NCBI RefSeq assembly: GCF_002575655.3
Contig: NC_053036.3
Location: forward strand, 160,928,627 to 160,992,626
DNA from: Aegilops tauschii subsp. strangulata
Taxonomy: Eukaryota > Streptophyta > Magnoliopsida > Poales > Poaceae
DNA: 64,000 nt
Direction: 5' to 3'
In this document: piece by piece, positions 10,954 to 21,137 of the stretch
Position numbering within the stretch: position 1 is the stretch's first letter
Layout: each line of letters opens with the position of its first letter
Notes under the pieces: model-generated
What the model saw: the letters and a program-made list of their open reading frames with translations, nothing else
Told to the model about the DNA's origin: nothing
The model's database searches: none
Translations under genes and position numbers: made by a program

Positions 10954-11088
10954 TCAGTTCTCCTTTGGTGGTGAAGAAGATGGTGATGGTGATGAAGAAG
11001 GTAATTTGCCCTTTGCTTCCTTCAGCTTCGTTTCGATCTTAATCAGCCAAGCATCTTCTTCCATGTGGTTGGAGGAGCAGGAAGACAT
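10954..11088 (-). CDS. small ORF in the 3' region of the Athila-lineage element
   Basis: It encodes 44 residues from ATG 11088-11086, beginning M-S-S-C-S-S-N-H-M-E-E-D-A-W, with a charged helix-like middle and a Ser/Pro tail. I recall near-identical short peptides downstream of integrase in related Triticeae elements, which argues for some conservation. No function is known. It may be part of a spliced or non-functional frame. Confidence 0.4.
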   Translation of the reverse strand: MSSCSSNHMEEDAWLIKIETKLKEAKGKLPSSSPSPSSSPPKEN

Positions 11089-11345
11089 GATGCTTAGCTT
11101 GATAAATCTGACCTGAAACAACAAGAAAAGAGAACAGAGGATTTTCTCCGAGATACGGTGGTTAACAGGTTCAGGAAGTTTATATAGAATTTTTATTTTG
11201 CAGGACAAGCATATGGAGGTGTCCCAGGTGGGCACAACCCACCTGGGCGTTTCTTTATTTCCAAAATTTTGAAATATTCCAAAACTGATAAAAAATATTT
11301 TGCAGATTTTTCGGAGTCCGTTTACTTACCGTATCACGTACCTCC

Positions 11346-12103
11346 TTATTTTGACGATTCTGGAGTGTTCCGGAAGGATTCTTTTATGTACTCTTCCGGT
11401 GTCAAAGTTTGGATAATATTGCTTTCAACATTAATAGGCGTACCTAAGATATAATGCTTTATTCGTTGTCCATTGACAACCTTCGGGTTAGTGTCTTTGG
11501 AATTATTTATTTTGATGGCACCGGACCGGTAAACCTCCTCGATGACATATGGGCCTTCCCATTTCGAGAGGAGTTTCCCTGCAAAGAATCTGAAACGAGA
11601 GTTGTACAAAAGAACATATTCTCCGACTTTAAACTCACGCTTTCGGATTCTTTTGTCATGCCATATTTAACTTTTTCTTTGAATAACTTTGCATTTTCAT
11701 AAGCTTGGGTTCTCCATTCATCTAATGAGCTTATATCAAATAACCTCTTTTCACCAGCAAGTTTGAAGTCATAGTTGAGTTCTTTAACTGCCCAATATGC
11801 TTTATGTTCTAACTCAAGAGGTAAATGACAAGCTTTTCCATAAACCATTTTATAAGGAGACATACGCATAGGATTTTTATATGCAGTTCTATAAGCCCAA
11901 AGTGCATCATCTAATTTCTTAGACCAATTCTTCCTGGACCTATTAACAGTCTTTTGCAAAATTAATTTTATCTCTCTATTGCTAAGCTCAACTTGACCAC
12001 TAGACTGAGGATGATAGGGTGATGCAATTCTATGGTTAACATCATACTTAGCAAGCATCTTACGGAAAGCACCATGAATAAAGTGTGAACCACCATCAGT
12101 CAT
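11346..12103 (-). pseudogene. integrase core (second half) and C-terminal region, Athila-lineage pol
   Basis: This continues the integrase catalytic core: T-D-G-G-S-H-F carries the second catalytic Asp, and the Glu follows in the helix around [10 protein letters not shown]. The conserved N-W-S-K-K-L and W-A-Y-R-T-A-Y-K motifs follow, then the C-terminal [10 protein letters not shown] domain (about 11570). Integrase joins cDNA ends to host DNA. A stop separates this from the preceding part near 12119 (TGA), and a frame change lies near 11610. No chromodomain is visible, as expected for Athila. Confidence 0.85.
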
Positions 12104-12118
12104 TAAATATCTAGGGAC

Positions 12119-12889
12119 TCAAAACCTTGGGAAAATAACTTCCTTAAGCATTTTAATAGAGGTGTTGTGATCATCACTACTATTTGGAATAGCTTCTACC
12201 CATTTAGTAACATAATCAACAGCAACCAAAATATGTGTATACCCATTAGAGGAAGAAAAAGGTCCCATGTAATCAAATCCCCAAACATCAAATGGTTCAA
12301 CAACAAGAGAATAATTCATAGACATTTCTGGACGCTTACCAGTATTACCTATTCTTTGGCATTCATCACAAAATGAGACATACTTACGAGCATCCTTGAA
12401 GAGAGTAGGCCAACAAAATCCAGATTGCAATACCTTGTGAGTAGTTCTATCTCCAGCATGATGCCCTCCATACGGTTCAGAGTGACATTTATGTAGGATT
12501 TGTCCCTGTTCATGCTTAGGTACAGAACATCTAATAATACCATTTACTCCTTCTTTATAAAGATGTGGGTCATCCCAAAAGTAATCTCTTAAATCATAGA
12601 AGAATTTCTTCTTTTGTTGATAGGTAAAGCTAGGTGGTAAGTATTTAGCAACAATGTAATTAGCATAGTCAGCATACCATGGAGTACTATTAGCTACATT
12701 TATTGCAGCTAACTGCTCATCAGGAAAACTATCATCAATAGGAAGTGGGTCATCAAGCACATTTTCAAGCCTAGACAAGTTATCAGCTACGGGGTTCTCA
12801 GCTCCTTTTCTATCAATAATATGCAAATTAAATTCTTGTAACAAGATAACCCAACGAATAAGTCTAGGTTTATCATCTTTCGTTTCCAT
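12119..12889 (-). pseudogene. RNase H end, integrase zinc finger and first half of core, Athila-lineage pol
   Basis: This starts in the tail of RNase H and passes through the short linker with A-D-N-L-S-R-L. The HHCC zinc-binding domain follows (H-K-C-H...H-H near 12450, then C-D-E-C-Q near 12365). The core begins with the first catalytic Asp in W-G-F-D-Y-M-G-P-F (about 12275). A frame change and a stop near 12980-12890 separate it from reverse transcriptase, and it ends at a TGA (12121-12119). Confidence 0.85.
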
Positions 12890-12983
12890 AAGATATTTAA
12901 TAGGAGCATGGTGTGTGAACAGTTACTTTTGAATCAACAATATAAGGTCTCAACTTGTCACAAGCAAACACCACTGCTAAGAA

Positions 12984-14087
12984 TTATTTTTCAGTAGTAG
13001 CATAATTTCTTTGAGCATTGTCTAGAGTTTTACTAGCATAATGAATAACATTCAATTTCTTATCAACTCTTTGTCCTAGAACAGCACCAACAACATAATC
13101 ACTAGCATCACACATAATTTGAAAAGGCAAGTTCCAATCAGGTGGTTGAACTATGGTTGCAGTGATTAAAGCTTTCTTGAGTGTTTCAAAGGCTTCAAGA
13201 TAGTCATCATCAAAGACAAAAGGAATATCCTTTTGCAAAAGATTAGTAAGAGGCCTAGAAATTTTAGAAAAGTCTTTGATAAATCTCCTATAGAAACCAG
13301 TATGACCTAAGAAACTATGAATACCTTTGATGTCCTTGGGACATGGCATTTTCTCAATTGCATCAACTTTATCTTGGTCCACTTCAATACCTTTTTCAGG
13401 AATTTTATGACCCAAGACAATGCCTTCATTAACCATAAAGTGGCACTTCTCCCAATTCAAGACAAGATTTGTTTGTTCACATCTCTGCAAAACTCGATCA
13501 AGATTGCTTAAGCAATCATCAAAAGACTTCCCATAAACAGAGAAGTCATCCATGAAAACCTCAACAATCTTTTCACCGAAGTCAGAGAATATAGCCATCA
13601 TGCATCTTTGAAAGGTAGCAGGTGCATTACATAAACCAAAAGGCATACGTCTATAAGCATAGGTTCCAAAAGGACAAGTAAAAGTAGTATTTTCTTGATC
13701 AGGTTGAGAAACGGGTATTTGTGAAAAGCCAGAGTATCCATGAAGGAAGCAAAAGTGTGTGTGCTTAGATAATCTTTCAAGCATTTGATCAATAAAAGGC
13801 AAAGGGTAATGATCTTTTCTAGTAGCTTTATTTAATTTTCTGAAATCAATTACCATTCTATAGCCTGTAACAATTCTCCGTGGAATGAGTTCATTCTTAT
13901 CATTAGGAACAACAGTAATACCTCCTTTCTTAGGGACACAATGAACAGAGCTTACCCATCTACTATCAGCTATAGGATAGATTATACCAGCTTCCAGAAG
14001 TTTTAATATTTCTGTTCTTACCACCTCTTTCATCTTCGGATTTAACCGACGTTGGTGATCAACAACTGGCTTAGTATCAGGTTCCAT
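12984..14087 (-). pseudogene. reverse transcriptase and start of RNase H, Athila-lineage pol
   Basis: The frame is 367 residues. RT motifs include R-M-V-I-D-F-R-K-L-N-K-A-T, Y-P-L-P-F-I-D-Q-M-L, the M-P-F-G-L-C-N-A-P-A-T-F-Q-R block and V-F-M-D-D-F-S-V-Y with the catalytic Asp pair (about 13548-13540). RNase H begins near 13170 with I-M-C-D-A-S. The enzyme copies element RNA to DNA in the particle. The frame is bounded upstream by an in-frame stop at about 14100 and ends at a TAA where the family normally has a sense codon. One substitution is also visible in the Y-L-D-L/Y-G-Y-S-G-F region (H-G-Y-S-G-F). Confidence 0.9.
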
Positions 14088-14099
14088 ATTAATTTTATG

Positions 14100-14612
14100 C
14101 TAGCATAGAGTGGGACTAATGCCCTTTAAATCATCAAGAGTATATCCAATAGCAGCTCGGTGCTTCCTTAGAACTTTCAATAATCTTTCTTCTTCGTGTT
14201 CTGAAAGGTTAGCACTAATAATAACAGGATATATCTTCTTTTCATCAAGATAAGCATATTTCAAAGTGTCTGGCAATTGTTTTAATTCAAACACAGGATC
14301 ACCTTTAGGTGGAGGAGGACCTCCAAGAGTTTCAATGGGCAAATTGTGTTTAAGCAGTGGGCGTTGTTCAAAGAAAATATTATCTATTCCATTTCTTTCA
14401 TGCATATGTAAATCATTTTCATGGTCTAGCAAGTATTGTTCTAAAGGATCAGTAGGTGGCACAGCAATAGAAGCAAGACCAATTAATTCATCCTTACTAG
14501 GCAATTCTTTTTCATGATGGTTTCTACTAAACTTGGAAAAATTAAACTCATGAGACTCATCACCAAAGCTAACACCCACAGTTTGTTTTTGTCAATCTAT
14601 CCTAGCATTAAC
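14100..14612 (-). pseudogene. protease-RT linker of Athila-lineage pol
   Basis: This frame reads from the insertion boundary through D-E-S-H-E-F-N-F-S-K-F and G-G-P-P-P-P-K-G-D-P-V-F-E-L-K to a TAG at about 14102-14100, with one further stop near 14593. It lies between protease (16340-16810) and reverse transcriptase. It was contiguous with the protease before the 14631-16323 insertion. Confidence 0.75.
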
Positions 14613-14614
14613 TG

Positions 14615-14630
14615 TGTTCAGGAAAGGTCT
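14615..14630. repeat. target-site duplication, left copy
   Basis: This 16-bp copy (TGTTCAGGAAAGGTCT) is identical to 16324-16339. Its length fits target-primed reverse transcription. Confidence 0.9.
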
Positions 14631-16323
14631 CTCGCTACCTCCAGGGGGGCGGCTCGGGCGAACCCTAGCCGCCGCCGCCCCCGACCCCCCATCCACCTGC
14701 TTCCCCCGCCGCCGCCGAAGGAAGCCGGCGAGCGAAGCTCGTCCGGCGGACGGCGGTGGCGGGCTCGCCTCCTTTTCTCCTCGAGGGGGCCTCTGGCTGG
14801 CGCGCAGCAGTGCCCCTGGGCGCCATGCGGGGCGGCGGAGTTCCGATGCTGGGGCGGCGGCCCCAGGGGTTCTTGGCGGGGCTGTGCAACCACGGCTGCA
14901 TGGGCAACGTGGGTGGCCGGCCGTGGCTTCCGGTGGCGGCGGATCTGGAGTTCCCCTGTCCAGATCTGTTTGTTGCGGGGGTGTTGGACCGGGCGTCGGC
15001 CGGCGGCCTCCAACGGCGTGGTTGGGGACGGCTTGGTGCCGGCGGCGTCCAGGGTCAGCTCTGTCCGGCAGCCAGCGGGGCTGGTCGTGGCGGCGCATCA
15101 CGGGGGCCAAGGATCCACCTCGGGCCTGGTCCTTCGCCTGGATCAGGGGCCGCGGGGGGCTTCCTCGGGCGCGGCGGCGGAGCGCGGCGACCGGCGCGTC
15201 GGATCTGAGGCGGCGGCCTCACTGGTGCGGACGGCGCTCCTCTGGCGGCAGGGAGTGCTCGTCGGTGAGGTAGGCCGGATCCCCTCGGCTGCGTGGGCAG
15301 CGAGGTCCCGGTGGGCGCTGGTCATGGCGCGGGGAGGTCCCGGGCTCCCCTCGTCGGATCGGAGGCGATCTGGTCCGCTTGTGATGCATGACCTCCGGCC
15401 GGCCTGGATCTCCGGCGTGCACGCGCCTGCTGATGTTGTGGCTGGTTCGGAGGTGGCGGCAGGGTGCTTGGCCGGGGGAAACCCTTGGCCGCCGGTGGCG
15501 GTCACGGCGTCGATGGCGCCCCGGACGCCATTCCCTCCTTGGTGGCGGCGCAGAGGCTAAACCTCCCCTGCCTCCCCCCTCCCCCGGTGCCCGGGTGAAA
15601 ACCCTAGCCCCGGTGGCTAAGCGGCGGCGGCGCCACAGCGTCGTTACCTTCTTGAAGGCGCCGACTTGGGCATGGGGATGTTGGGTGTGCATGGCGAGCT
15701 TGTCTGGTTCCTGGTGGCGGCCCATCTGATCTACCGCGTCGCAGCTCCGGGCTGTTCTCGTGGCTGCGGTGCTTATTTTCTGGCCGTGTCTCCGATGGCG
15801 ACCTCGCCCTTCCTCACCTTGTACTTGCCGTGGTGGAGCGGTACTTCTTCTCACTCATTGATGGCGGCGGAGATCGGCGGCATGGCGCCGTAGAGGCTCG
15901 GCGTCCGATGCGCGGAGATGGACTCGCGCAGGAGGAGGTAGATGTCTGGCGTCATGGTGACGTCGATGGCAGTAGTGGCCTTCACAAGGTAGAAGATTCA
16001 ATATAATCTGAAGACGGACCTGTGGAAGATGGCGGCGACGACACAAGAGTGCGTCTGACCGGATTGTGCCCCAGACCTGGTATGTGGCTCGGCTGGGGCT
16101 TCCGGCTTTTGATGTTAGGTTTAGGTGAGTGGTTTGGGTAGTGGCCCAGCTAGCATCCCTACATCATATGGATAAGAGGAGCGGCATATGTTGCCAAGAT
16201 GGTAGTTTCAGGTATATTGTTTGTAATACTTTGTAAGGTCCTCGAGAATAATTAATAAAGTGGCCGTATGCATCTCCCAGATGCAGAGGCCGGGGGTCAT
16301 CCTCCTTTTCTAAAAAAAAACTA
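14631..16323 (+). mobile_element. 1.69-kb LINE-derived (non-LTR) insertion without ORF2, flanked by 16-bp TSD
   Basis: TGTTCAGGAAAGGTCT occurs at 14615-14630 and 16324-16339, exactly flanking the insert, and the Athila pol frame continues across. The 3' end has AATAAAGTGGCCGTATGCAT, then a short A-tail (CTAAAAAAAAA), as I recall for Triticeae LINE 3' ends. The 5' half is very GC-rich (GCCGCCGCC type), like a LINE 5' UTR. No gag-like, endonuclease or RT frame is present. The long open frames (for example 14514-15560) cross the boundary and are not genes. The insert was mobilised by LINE machinery in trans or after an internal deletion. Confidence 0.8.
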
Positions 16324-16339
16324 TGTTCAGGAAAGGTCT
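16324..16339. repeat. target-site duplication, right copy
   Basis: This 16-bp copy is identical to 14615-14630 and directly follows the A-tail of the insertion. Confidence 0.9.
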
Positions 16340-16810
16340 ACCAAAGATAATGGGACACAAGTCATCTTGCGGGGTAGCAAGAACAAGAAAATCAGTAGGA
16401 TATTTTATTTTCCCACACAAGACTTCAACATCTCTAATAATCCCACAAGGTGATATGGTGTCTCTATTAGCAAGTATAATAGTAACATATATGTCTTCTA
16501 ACTCTGTAGGTGCTATGTCTTCTCTAATCTCTTGATATAACTTGTAAGGAATAGCACTCATACTAGCACCCATGTCACATAAACCATGATAACAGTGATC
16601 TCCTATTTTAACTGAAATAACAGGCACGCCAACAACTGGTCTATGTTTATCTTTTTCATCAGGTTTAGCAATTCTAGCAGCTTCTTTGCAGAAGTAAATA
16701 ACATGCCCACACACATCTTCTTCTAAGAGATCTTTAACCATAGAAATATTAGGTTCAATTCTAACTTGTTCATCTGGTTTAGGTGTTCTAACAGAGCTTT
16801 TGTTAACCAC
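16340..16810 (-). pseudogene. aspartyl protease region of Athila-lineage polyprotein
   Basis: The frame contains the protease active site L-C-D-M-G-A-S-M-S-A-I-P-Y (about 16580-16545) and the second conserved block C-P-I-I-F-G-R-P-F-L-N. The D-L-G-A-S form is usual in Athila; here Leu is replaced by Met. It cleaves the polyprotein. The frame runs into the LINE-derived insertion at 16323. Confidence 0.8.
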
Positions 16811-16899
16811 AGTTGCAACTTTAGCATGTTCCTTTATCCTAACAGGAAAAGGCGGTTTCTCAATACAAGCAGTAGAACAACTGGATCAACATTATAGAG

Positions 16900-18219
16900 A
16901 ACAAGCACAAATGCCCGTGCATTGCTACGTGAGACGTTCTTATACCTGTCTATAAAAAATAAAATGCCTGTGACTTGTTTCCATCCGTCCTCGTCTTCTT
17001 GTCCCAGTCTGTTATCAACATCTCCTAAGCTCCATTGTCCTCCTTCCCGCCTCTAGTGGACGATAATGTATACCCCAGGCAGCGACCTTCTTCGCATTCA
17101 TTAATGCAGCCTTTCATTGGAATGTGATTTTTCATCGTGTAAGTTGCATGCTCAGATGGGATAGAGGAGAGCACATAGCTGTTGTGGTCATTGCATGCAT
17201 AAGATGGTGTGGACAAAGAGATTGAGAGTATGTTTTATTAACATCAAATAGAAGACATTCATTGAAGTAATAATTGTAATCGGCTAGCACAAAAAATCTG
17301 CCCGCCACTTAATTAGCCTGAATCCTATTTCCTTAGCCCACATATTAAGCAAGTTCCTTGTTGTAAAGGGCACCCATCTTTTTTTTGACATGCAATGCAG
17401 GTATGCATGAATCCCATTCTTAATTTTCCCACATGGGACACACCTTTATTATTTGTCCACCATAATTCACAAGCATTATATTATGTAGCAAGCATTCAAG
17501 CGTATCTTGGGAAGGAATATCTCTTAATTACCCACCATATTTCTCAATCATGCATACTATTAGGAATCCCTTTTTTATTATTCCACATAGTACTGATTCC
17601 TTCCCTTCCCCGTTTAATTGCCCACCATGTTGTTCCTTCCTTATTTTCCGAGAATCCTTCCTTCAATACTTCCACTTTTGGGCACCCTCATCATCCTCTG
17701 ATTATCAATTTCGGAGCCGGCTTATTAGGATGATTGATGACAGATCACTTGAACATGTATATAAATTGATGGTTGTCCTTGTAAAAGGGCGAGGTGGTAC
17801 TATTTTTTTAACTGAAACAAAGCGTATTAAAGCAACATAGGCCGACCTAGTTCAGTTGGCTGGTGCTAAAGGAATTGGCTGGAAGGTTGGGAGTTCAAAT
17901 CCTATCGCAAGCTTATTTTTTCCCCTCCCCGCGTCGCATTGTAGTTGGGCCGCCAACGGACTTCCTTTTTTCCTCCCCGCATTGCACTGAAGCTGGGCCG
18001 CCAACGGACAGCCAGAAGGCCCAAGTGTTTGACATTTCCTACCAGCTAGAAGGCCCAAGTCTTTGACGTACCGGTTGAAATGTAGCGTTTTGACGTAGGA
18101 GCGACATATGGATTAGTACCACCTCGTAGAACAAAAATAAATAAGGAAAAGGTGGACAGACGAAAAACAGACGAAATTACGATGGTAAGAAGAGGTAGCC
18201 CTTTTATTAGTAGGTATAG
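16900..18219. mobile_element. unclassified ~1.3-kb insertion in the Athila gag region
   Basis: Sequence unrelated to Athila interrupts the gag-protease frame. The left end carries CACAAATGCCCGTGCATTGC, and the right end reads TTTTATTAGTAGGTATAG. Similar end words flank 32630-32846. A weak 9-bp duplication (ATTATAGAG / ATTGTATCT, 5 of 9 matching) would fit a Mutator-like element, but this is not firm. No convincing ORF exists. A tRNA-like module lies near its right side. Confidence 0.4.
17841..17914 (+). other. tRNA-like module (degenerate; possible SINE head)
   Basis: The A-box-like TAGTTCAGTTGG and B-box-like GGAGTTCAAATCC are spaced as in a tRNA gene or tRNA-derived SINE. The acceptor and T stems do not pair well, so it is not a functional tRNA. 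It is followed by a pyrimidine-rich stretch in which a roughly 50-bp GCCGCCAACGGAC-containing unit is repeated at about 17925-18012. Confidence 0.35.
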
Positions 18220-19116
18220 ATTGTATCTTCTTTAACTGGTACCGGTTCTTTAGTTTCTTCTTTAATAGGTGGGTGATATTTAAGCCATTCCTCTTTAGGG
18301 AGTTCAACATGAGTAGCAAATGATTCACAAAAGGAGGCTACTATCTCAGAGTCAAGTCTATATTTAGTGCTAAACTTTTGAAAAGCATCGGTATCCATAA
18401 AAGATTTAACACAATCATACTTAAGCTTTATACCTGACTCCTTACCTTCGTCGAGTTCCCAATCTCAGAGTTGCACTTAATTCTTTCCAGAAGATCCCAC
18501 CGGAATTCAATAGTTTTCTTCATAGAAGAACCAACACAAGAATTATCCAGCATGGTTTGATCATTACGAGAAAGCCGAGCATAAAAGTTCTGAATAATAA
18601 TTTCTCTTGAGAGCTCATGATTGGGGCATGAATATAACATTGACTTAAGCCTCCCCCAAGCTAGAGCAATACTTTCTCCTTCACGAGGCCAAAAATTATA
18701 TATATAATTCCGATCACAATGAACTAGATGCATAGGATATTTTTTTGGTGAAACTCCAGTTTTAAACGATTCCAATTCCATGATCCAATATCATCGCATA
18801 GCCTATACCATTCCAATGCTTTTCCCTTCAAAGATAAAGGGAAAACCTTTTTCATAACTTCATCCCTGGGTAAACCTGCAAGCTTAAACAATCCACAAAT
18901 TTGTTCTACATGTATCAAGTGCAAGTCAGGATGTACGGTTCCATCTCCTGCATAAGGATTAGCTAGCAGTTGTTCTATCATACCCGAAGGAATTTCATAT
19001 TCAATATTTTCAGTAGGTGCAGTAGGTTGAGGGGCAATTAATTGTGGTTCCGGACGAGGTGAAGATACCCCGAACAAACCCCTCAAATGATTGTTTTCCA
19101 TAGTAGCAAGTGACAA
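18220..19116 (-). pseudogene. gag of the Athila-lineage element
   Basis: The gag polyprotein forms the particle. The recognisable Retrotrans_gag stretch is K-A-L-E-W-Y-R-L...W-N-W-N-R-L-K-L-E-F (about 18830-18765). It continues after a frame change near 18750 with F-W-P-R-E-G-E-S-I-A-L-A-W-G-R-L-K and N-F-Y-A-R-L-S-R-N-D-Q. A further frame change lies near 18430, followed by L-P-K-E-E-W-L-K-Y-H-P-P. The probable start is near 19116 or ATG at about 19101. The 3' part is split by the insertion at 18219. Confidence 0.75.
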
Positions 19117-19179
19117 TAAATTTCAGCACACTATATAAATGTTTACTTACCAAATTACACTTACCCAAAGGCGCTTCAC

Positions 19180-19197
19180 TCCCCGGCAATGGTGCCA
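19180..19197 (-). other. primer-binding site (tRNA-Asp type)
   Basis: The - strand TGGCACCATTGCCGGGGA lies 11 bases inside the 5' LTR. It matches the TGGCGCCGTTGCCGGGGA primer site used by Athila-lineage elements with two substitutions. It primes minus-strand cDNA synthesis. Confidence 0.8.
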
Positions 19198-19208
19198 GAA
19201 AATAGCCT

Positions 19209-19630
19209 TGATGACCCACAAGTATAGGGGATCAGTTGTAGCTCTTTTCGATAAGTAAGAGTGTCGAACCCAACGAGGAGCAGAAGGAAATGACAAGTAG
19301 TTTTTAGTAAGGTATTGTCTGCAAGTGCTGAAATTGTAAGTAGCGGGTAGTTTGATAGCAAGATGATTTGTAACGAGCAAGTAACGATAATTGTAGCAAG
19401 TATGCAGCAAGGTAGCCCAATCCTTTTGAGGCAAATGACAGGCCGAAACAGTCTCTTATAATAAGCAAAGCGTTCTTGAGGGTACACGGGAATTTCATCT
19501 AGTCACTTTCATCATGTTGGCTTGATTTGTGTTCGCTACTTTGATAATTTGATATGTGGGTGGACCGGTGCTTAGGTGCTATTCTTACTTGAACAAACCT
19601 CCTACTAATGATTAACCCTCCCGCAAGCAT
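19209..19630 (-). repeat. 5' LTR of the Athila-lineage element, truncated by CACTA copy 1
   Basis: Its 422 bp match 7834-8253 of the other LTR nearly base for base, ending abruptly at CCGCAAGCAT where CACTACAAAA begins. The rest of this LTR should lie beyond the right end of CACTA copy 1, outside the window. Confidence 0.85.
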
Positions 19631-19850
19631 CACTACAAAAAAAATACACTTCAGTGATGATACGTGTTTGTCACACCAGGTCACATTTTCTGTCATGCAT
19701 GTACATCCATGACAATTTTATGACAGAATCAAGATAGTCATACATGTGCTGTCGTAGAAGTGTTACATGACATTACCAAAGTTATCATCACGGATGTGTC
19801 CACTTCCATGACAATAAATCGCGTGTCACAGAAGTGCTTTCGTCAAGGGT
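19631..19850. repeat. left terminal region of CACTA copy 1
   Basis: CACTA terminus plus subterminal words such as GTAGAAGTG, ATCATCACGG and GTCACAGAAGTG. The region corresponds to 24248-24470 in copy 2. These repeated words are the expected type of binding site for the element's TNPA-like protein; this is inferred. Confidence 0.75.
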
Positions 19851-20062
19851 GACTGACACGTGGCATCCACCGTAACGGGATGCCGTTAAGCTGTCGGGTC
19901 TGGTTTTGGATCCGATAACCCGTTAACAGCCCCGACCAATGGGGATTTTCCACGGGTAAAATCATCATTGGCTGGAGGAAACACGTGTCGGCTCACCGTT
20001 GGGACAGATGTCATCCACTCATTGGACCCAAAGCGCCTATGATACGTCGACACGTGGCACGG

Positions 20063-20880
20063 CCCAACAGAGGCCCATTCCTGTGAAAAGGCCGGCCCGT
20101 TTGACTTGGTCAAAAGGTGGCGGGCCGGCCCACGGCAAGCCTGTTAACGTCTGGTTCGCATATAGCCCATTTACAGCCCGCTAACCCAGGGCCCGTTTAC
20201 GACCTATGCGAATTAGGCCCAGTAGAGTCATCTGGGCCGTCCAATATAATTCCAGCCCGTTTTAACTTTCGACCCATGTATGGCCCATGACGTCTTTCGG
20301 CCCATATGAGGCCCTTAGTAACCCTCGGCCCATGAACGGCCCATGGTAAAACTGGCCCGTAATGAACAGTGTATCACTTTATACCCATTAATGGCCCATT
20401 ATTCCGTTGTGCCATTTCCAGCCCATGTTATCTTTCGGCCTTCTCAGGGCCCCTTTATTCTTGGGCTCATTTCCAGCATTCGTTTACTTTCGGCCCGTTA
20501 CTGTCATTTTCTGCTTGTGGGCCAAATTCAGCCCGTGGTTACAGTCGGCCCGTTTGTGGCCTGTTAATATGTTGGGCCGTTTTCATAGCGTCATCAAATA
20601 CGGCCGATTAACGATGGCCCGTTATGGTCAGCCCATGAATGGACAATTTCAACTCTAGCCCGTTTACGGCCCTAATGAGGCCCAACCGATCATATGGCCC
20701 GTAGAAGGCCCATTGATGATACGACCCGTAGAAGGCCCATTGGTCTATGGCCCGTATAAGGCCCATTGTTTCTACGCCCCATAGAAGGTCCATTGTTTCT
20801 ACGGCCCTTAGAAGGCCCATTGTTTCTATGGCCCGTAGGAGGCCCATGTTAACTACAGTAAATATGTAGCCCATGGTTAA
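20063..20880. repeat. GGCCC-rich subterminal region of copy 1 with tandem array at 20696-20853
   Basis: GGCCCGTT, GGCCCAT and related words occur throughout. From about 20696 they tighten into a tandem array with a unit of about 29-31 bp of the form GGCCCGTAGAAGGCCCATTG plus TTTCTAC-type spacer, five to six units. This is a subterminal repeat region typical of CACTA elements. No gene is present. Confidence 0.75.
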
Positions 20881-21137
20881 TGCGGCCTAGTTTTAAAAAT
20901 AGGTTATTGCAGCCACTAGCAAACCACGGAAAAAGAACTACACTGACTACAAGAAAACAAATAAACAAGACAATAAGGAAATAATTAAGCAAGCAACTTA
21001 CGCTAGGCTATCACGGCTATTACACATATTACATCCACTGGGCATCAAAGTTCGCCACCAGTGCAAATATAGGGAACAAAGCAGCATATAAACGCTGCAG
21101 CAAAACAAGTCCAGAATTGAAACCACTTCAGAAGAGA

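Larger units (their letters stand above)
7834..19630 (-). mobile_element. Athila-lineage Ty3/gypsy retrotransposon (Sabrina-like LTR), decayed
   Basis: The element is read right to left: 5' LTR (19630-19209, truncated by a CACTA), primer-binding site (19197-19180), gag (19116-18220), protease (16810-16340), reverse transcriptase, RNase H, integrase (to about 11346), a long 3' region with a small ORF, polypurine tract (9363-9345) and 3' LTR (9344-7834). The LTR sequence matches what I remember of the Triticeae Sabrina family. Two insertions lie inside (14631-16323 and about 16900-18219). At least five stops or frameshifts disable the polyprotein. It was inserted in a BARE-type LTR. Confidence 0.85.

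Noticed and set aside
14514..15560. 348-residue open frame on the + strand
   Set aside because: It begins in Athila pol, crosses the target duplication at 14615-14630 and runs through GC-rich LINE-type UTR. Composition alone keeps it open.
17841..17914. Functional tRNA gene
   Set aside because: A and B boxes are present, but acceptor and T stems do not pair and no terminator T run follows.
20696..20853. Regularly spaced ~29-31-bp repeats that look CRISPR-like
   Set aside because: The spacers are themselves repeated, there are no cas genes, and the context is a plant CACTA subterminal region.
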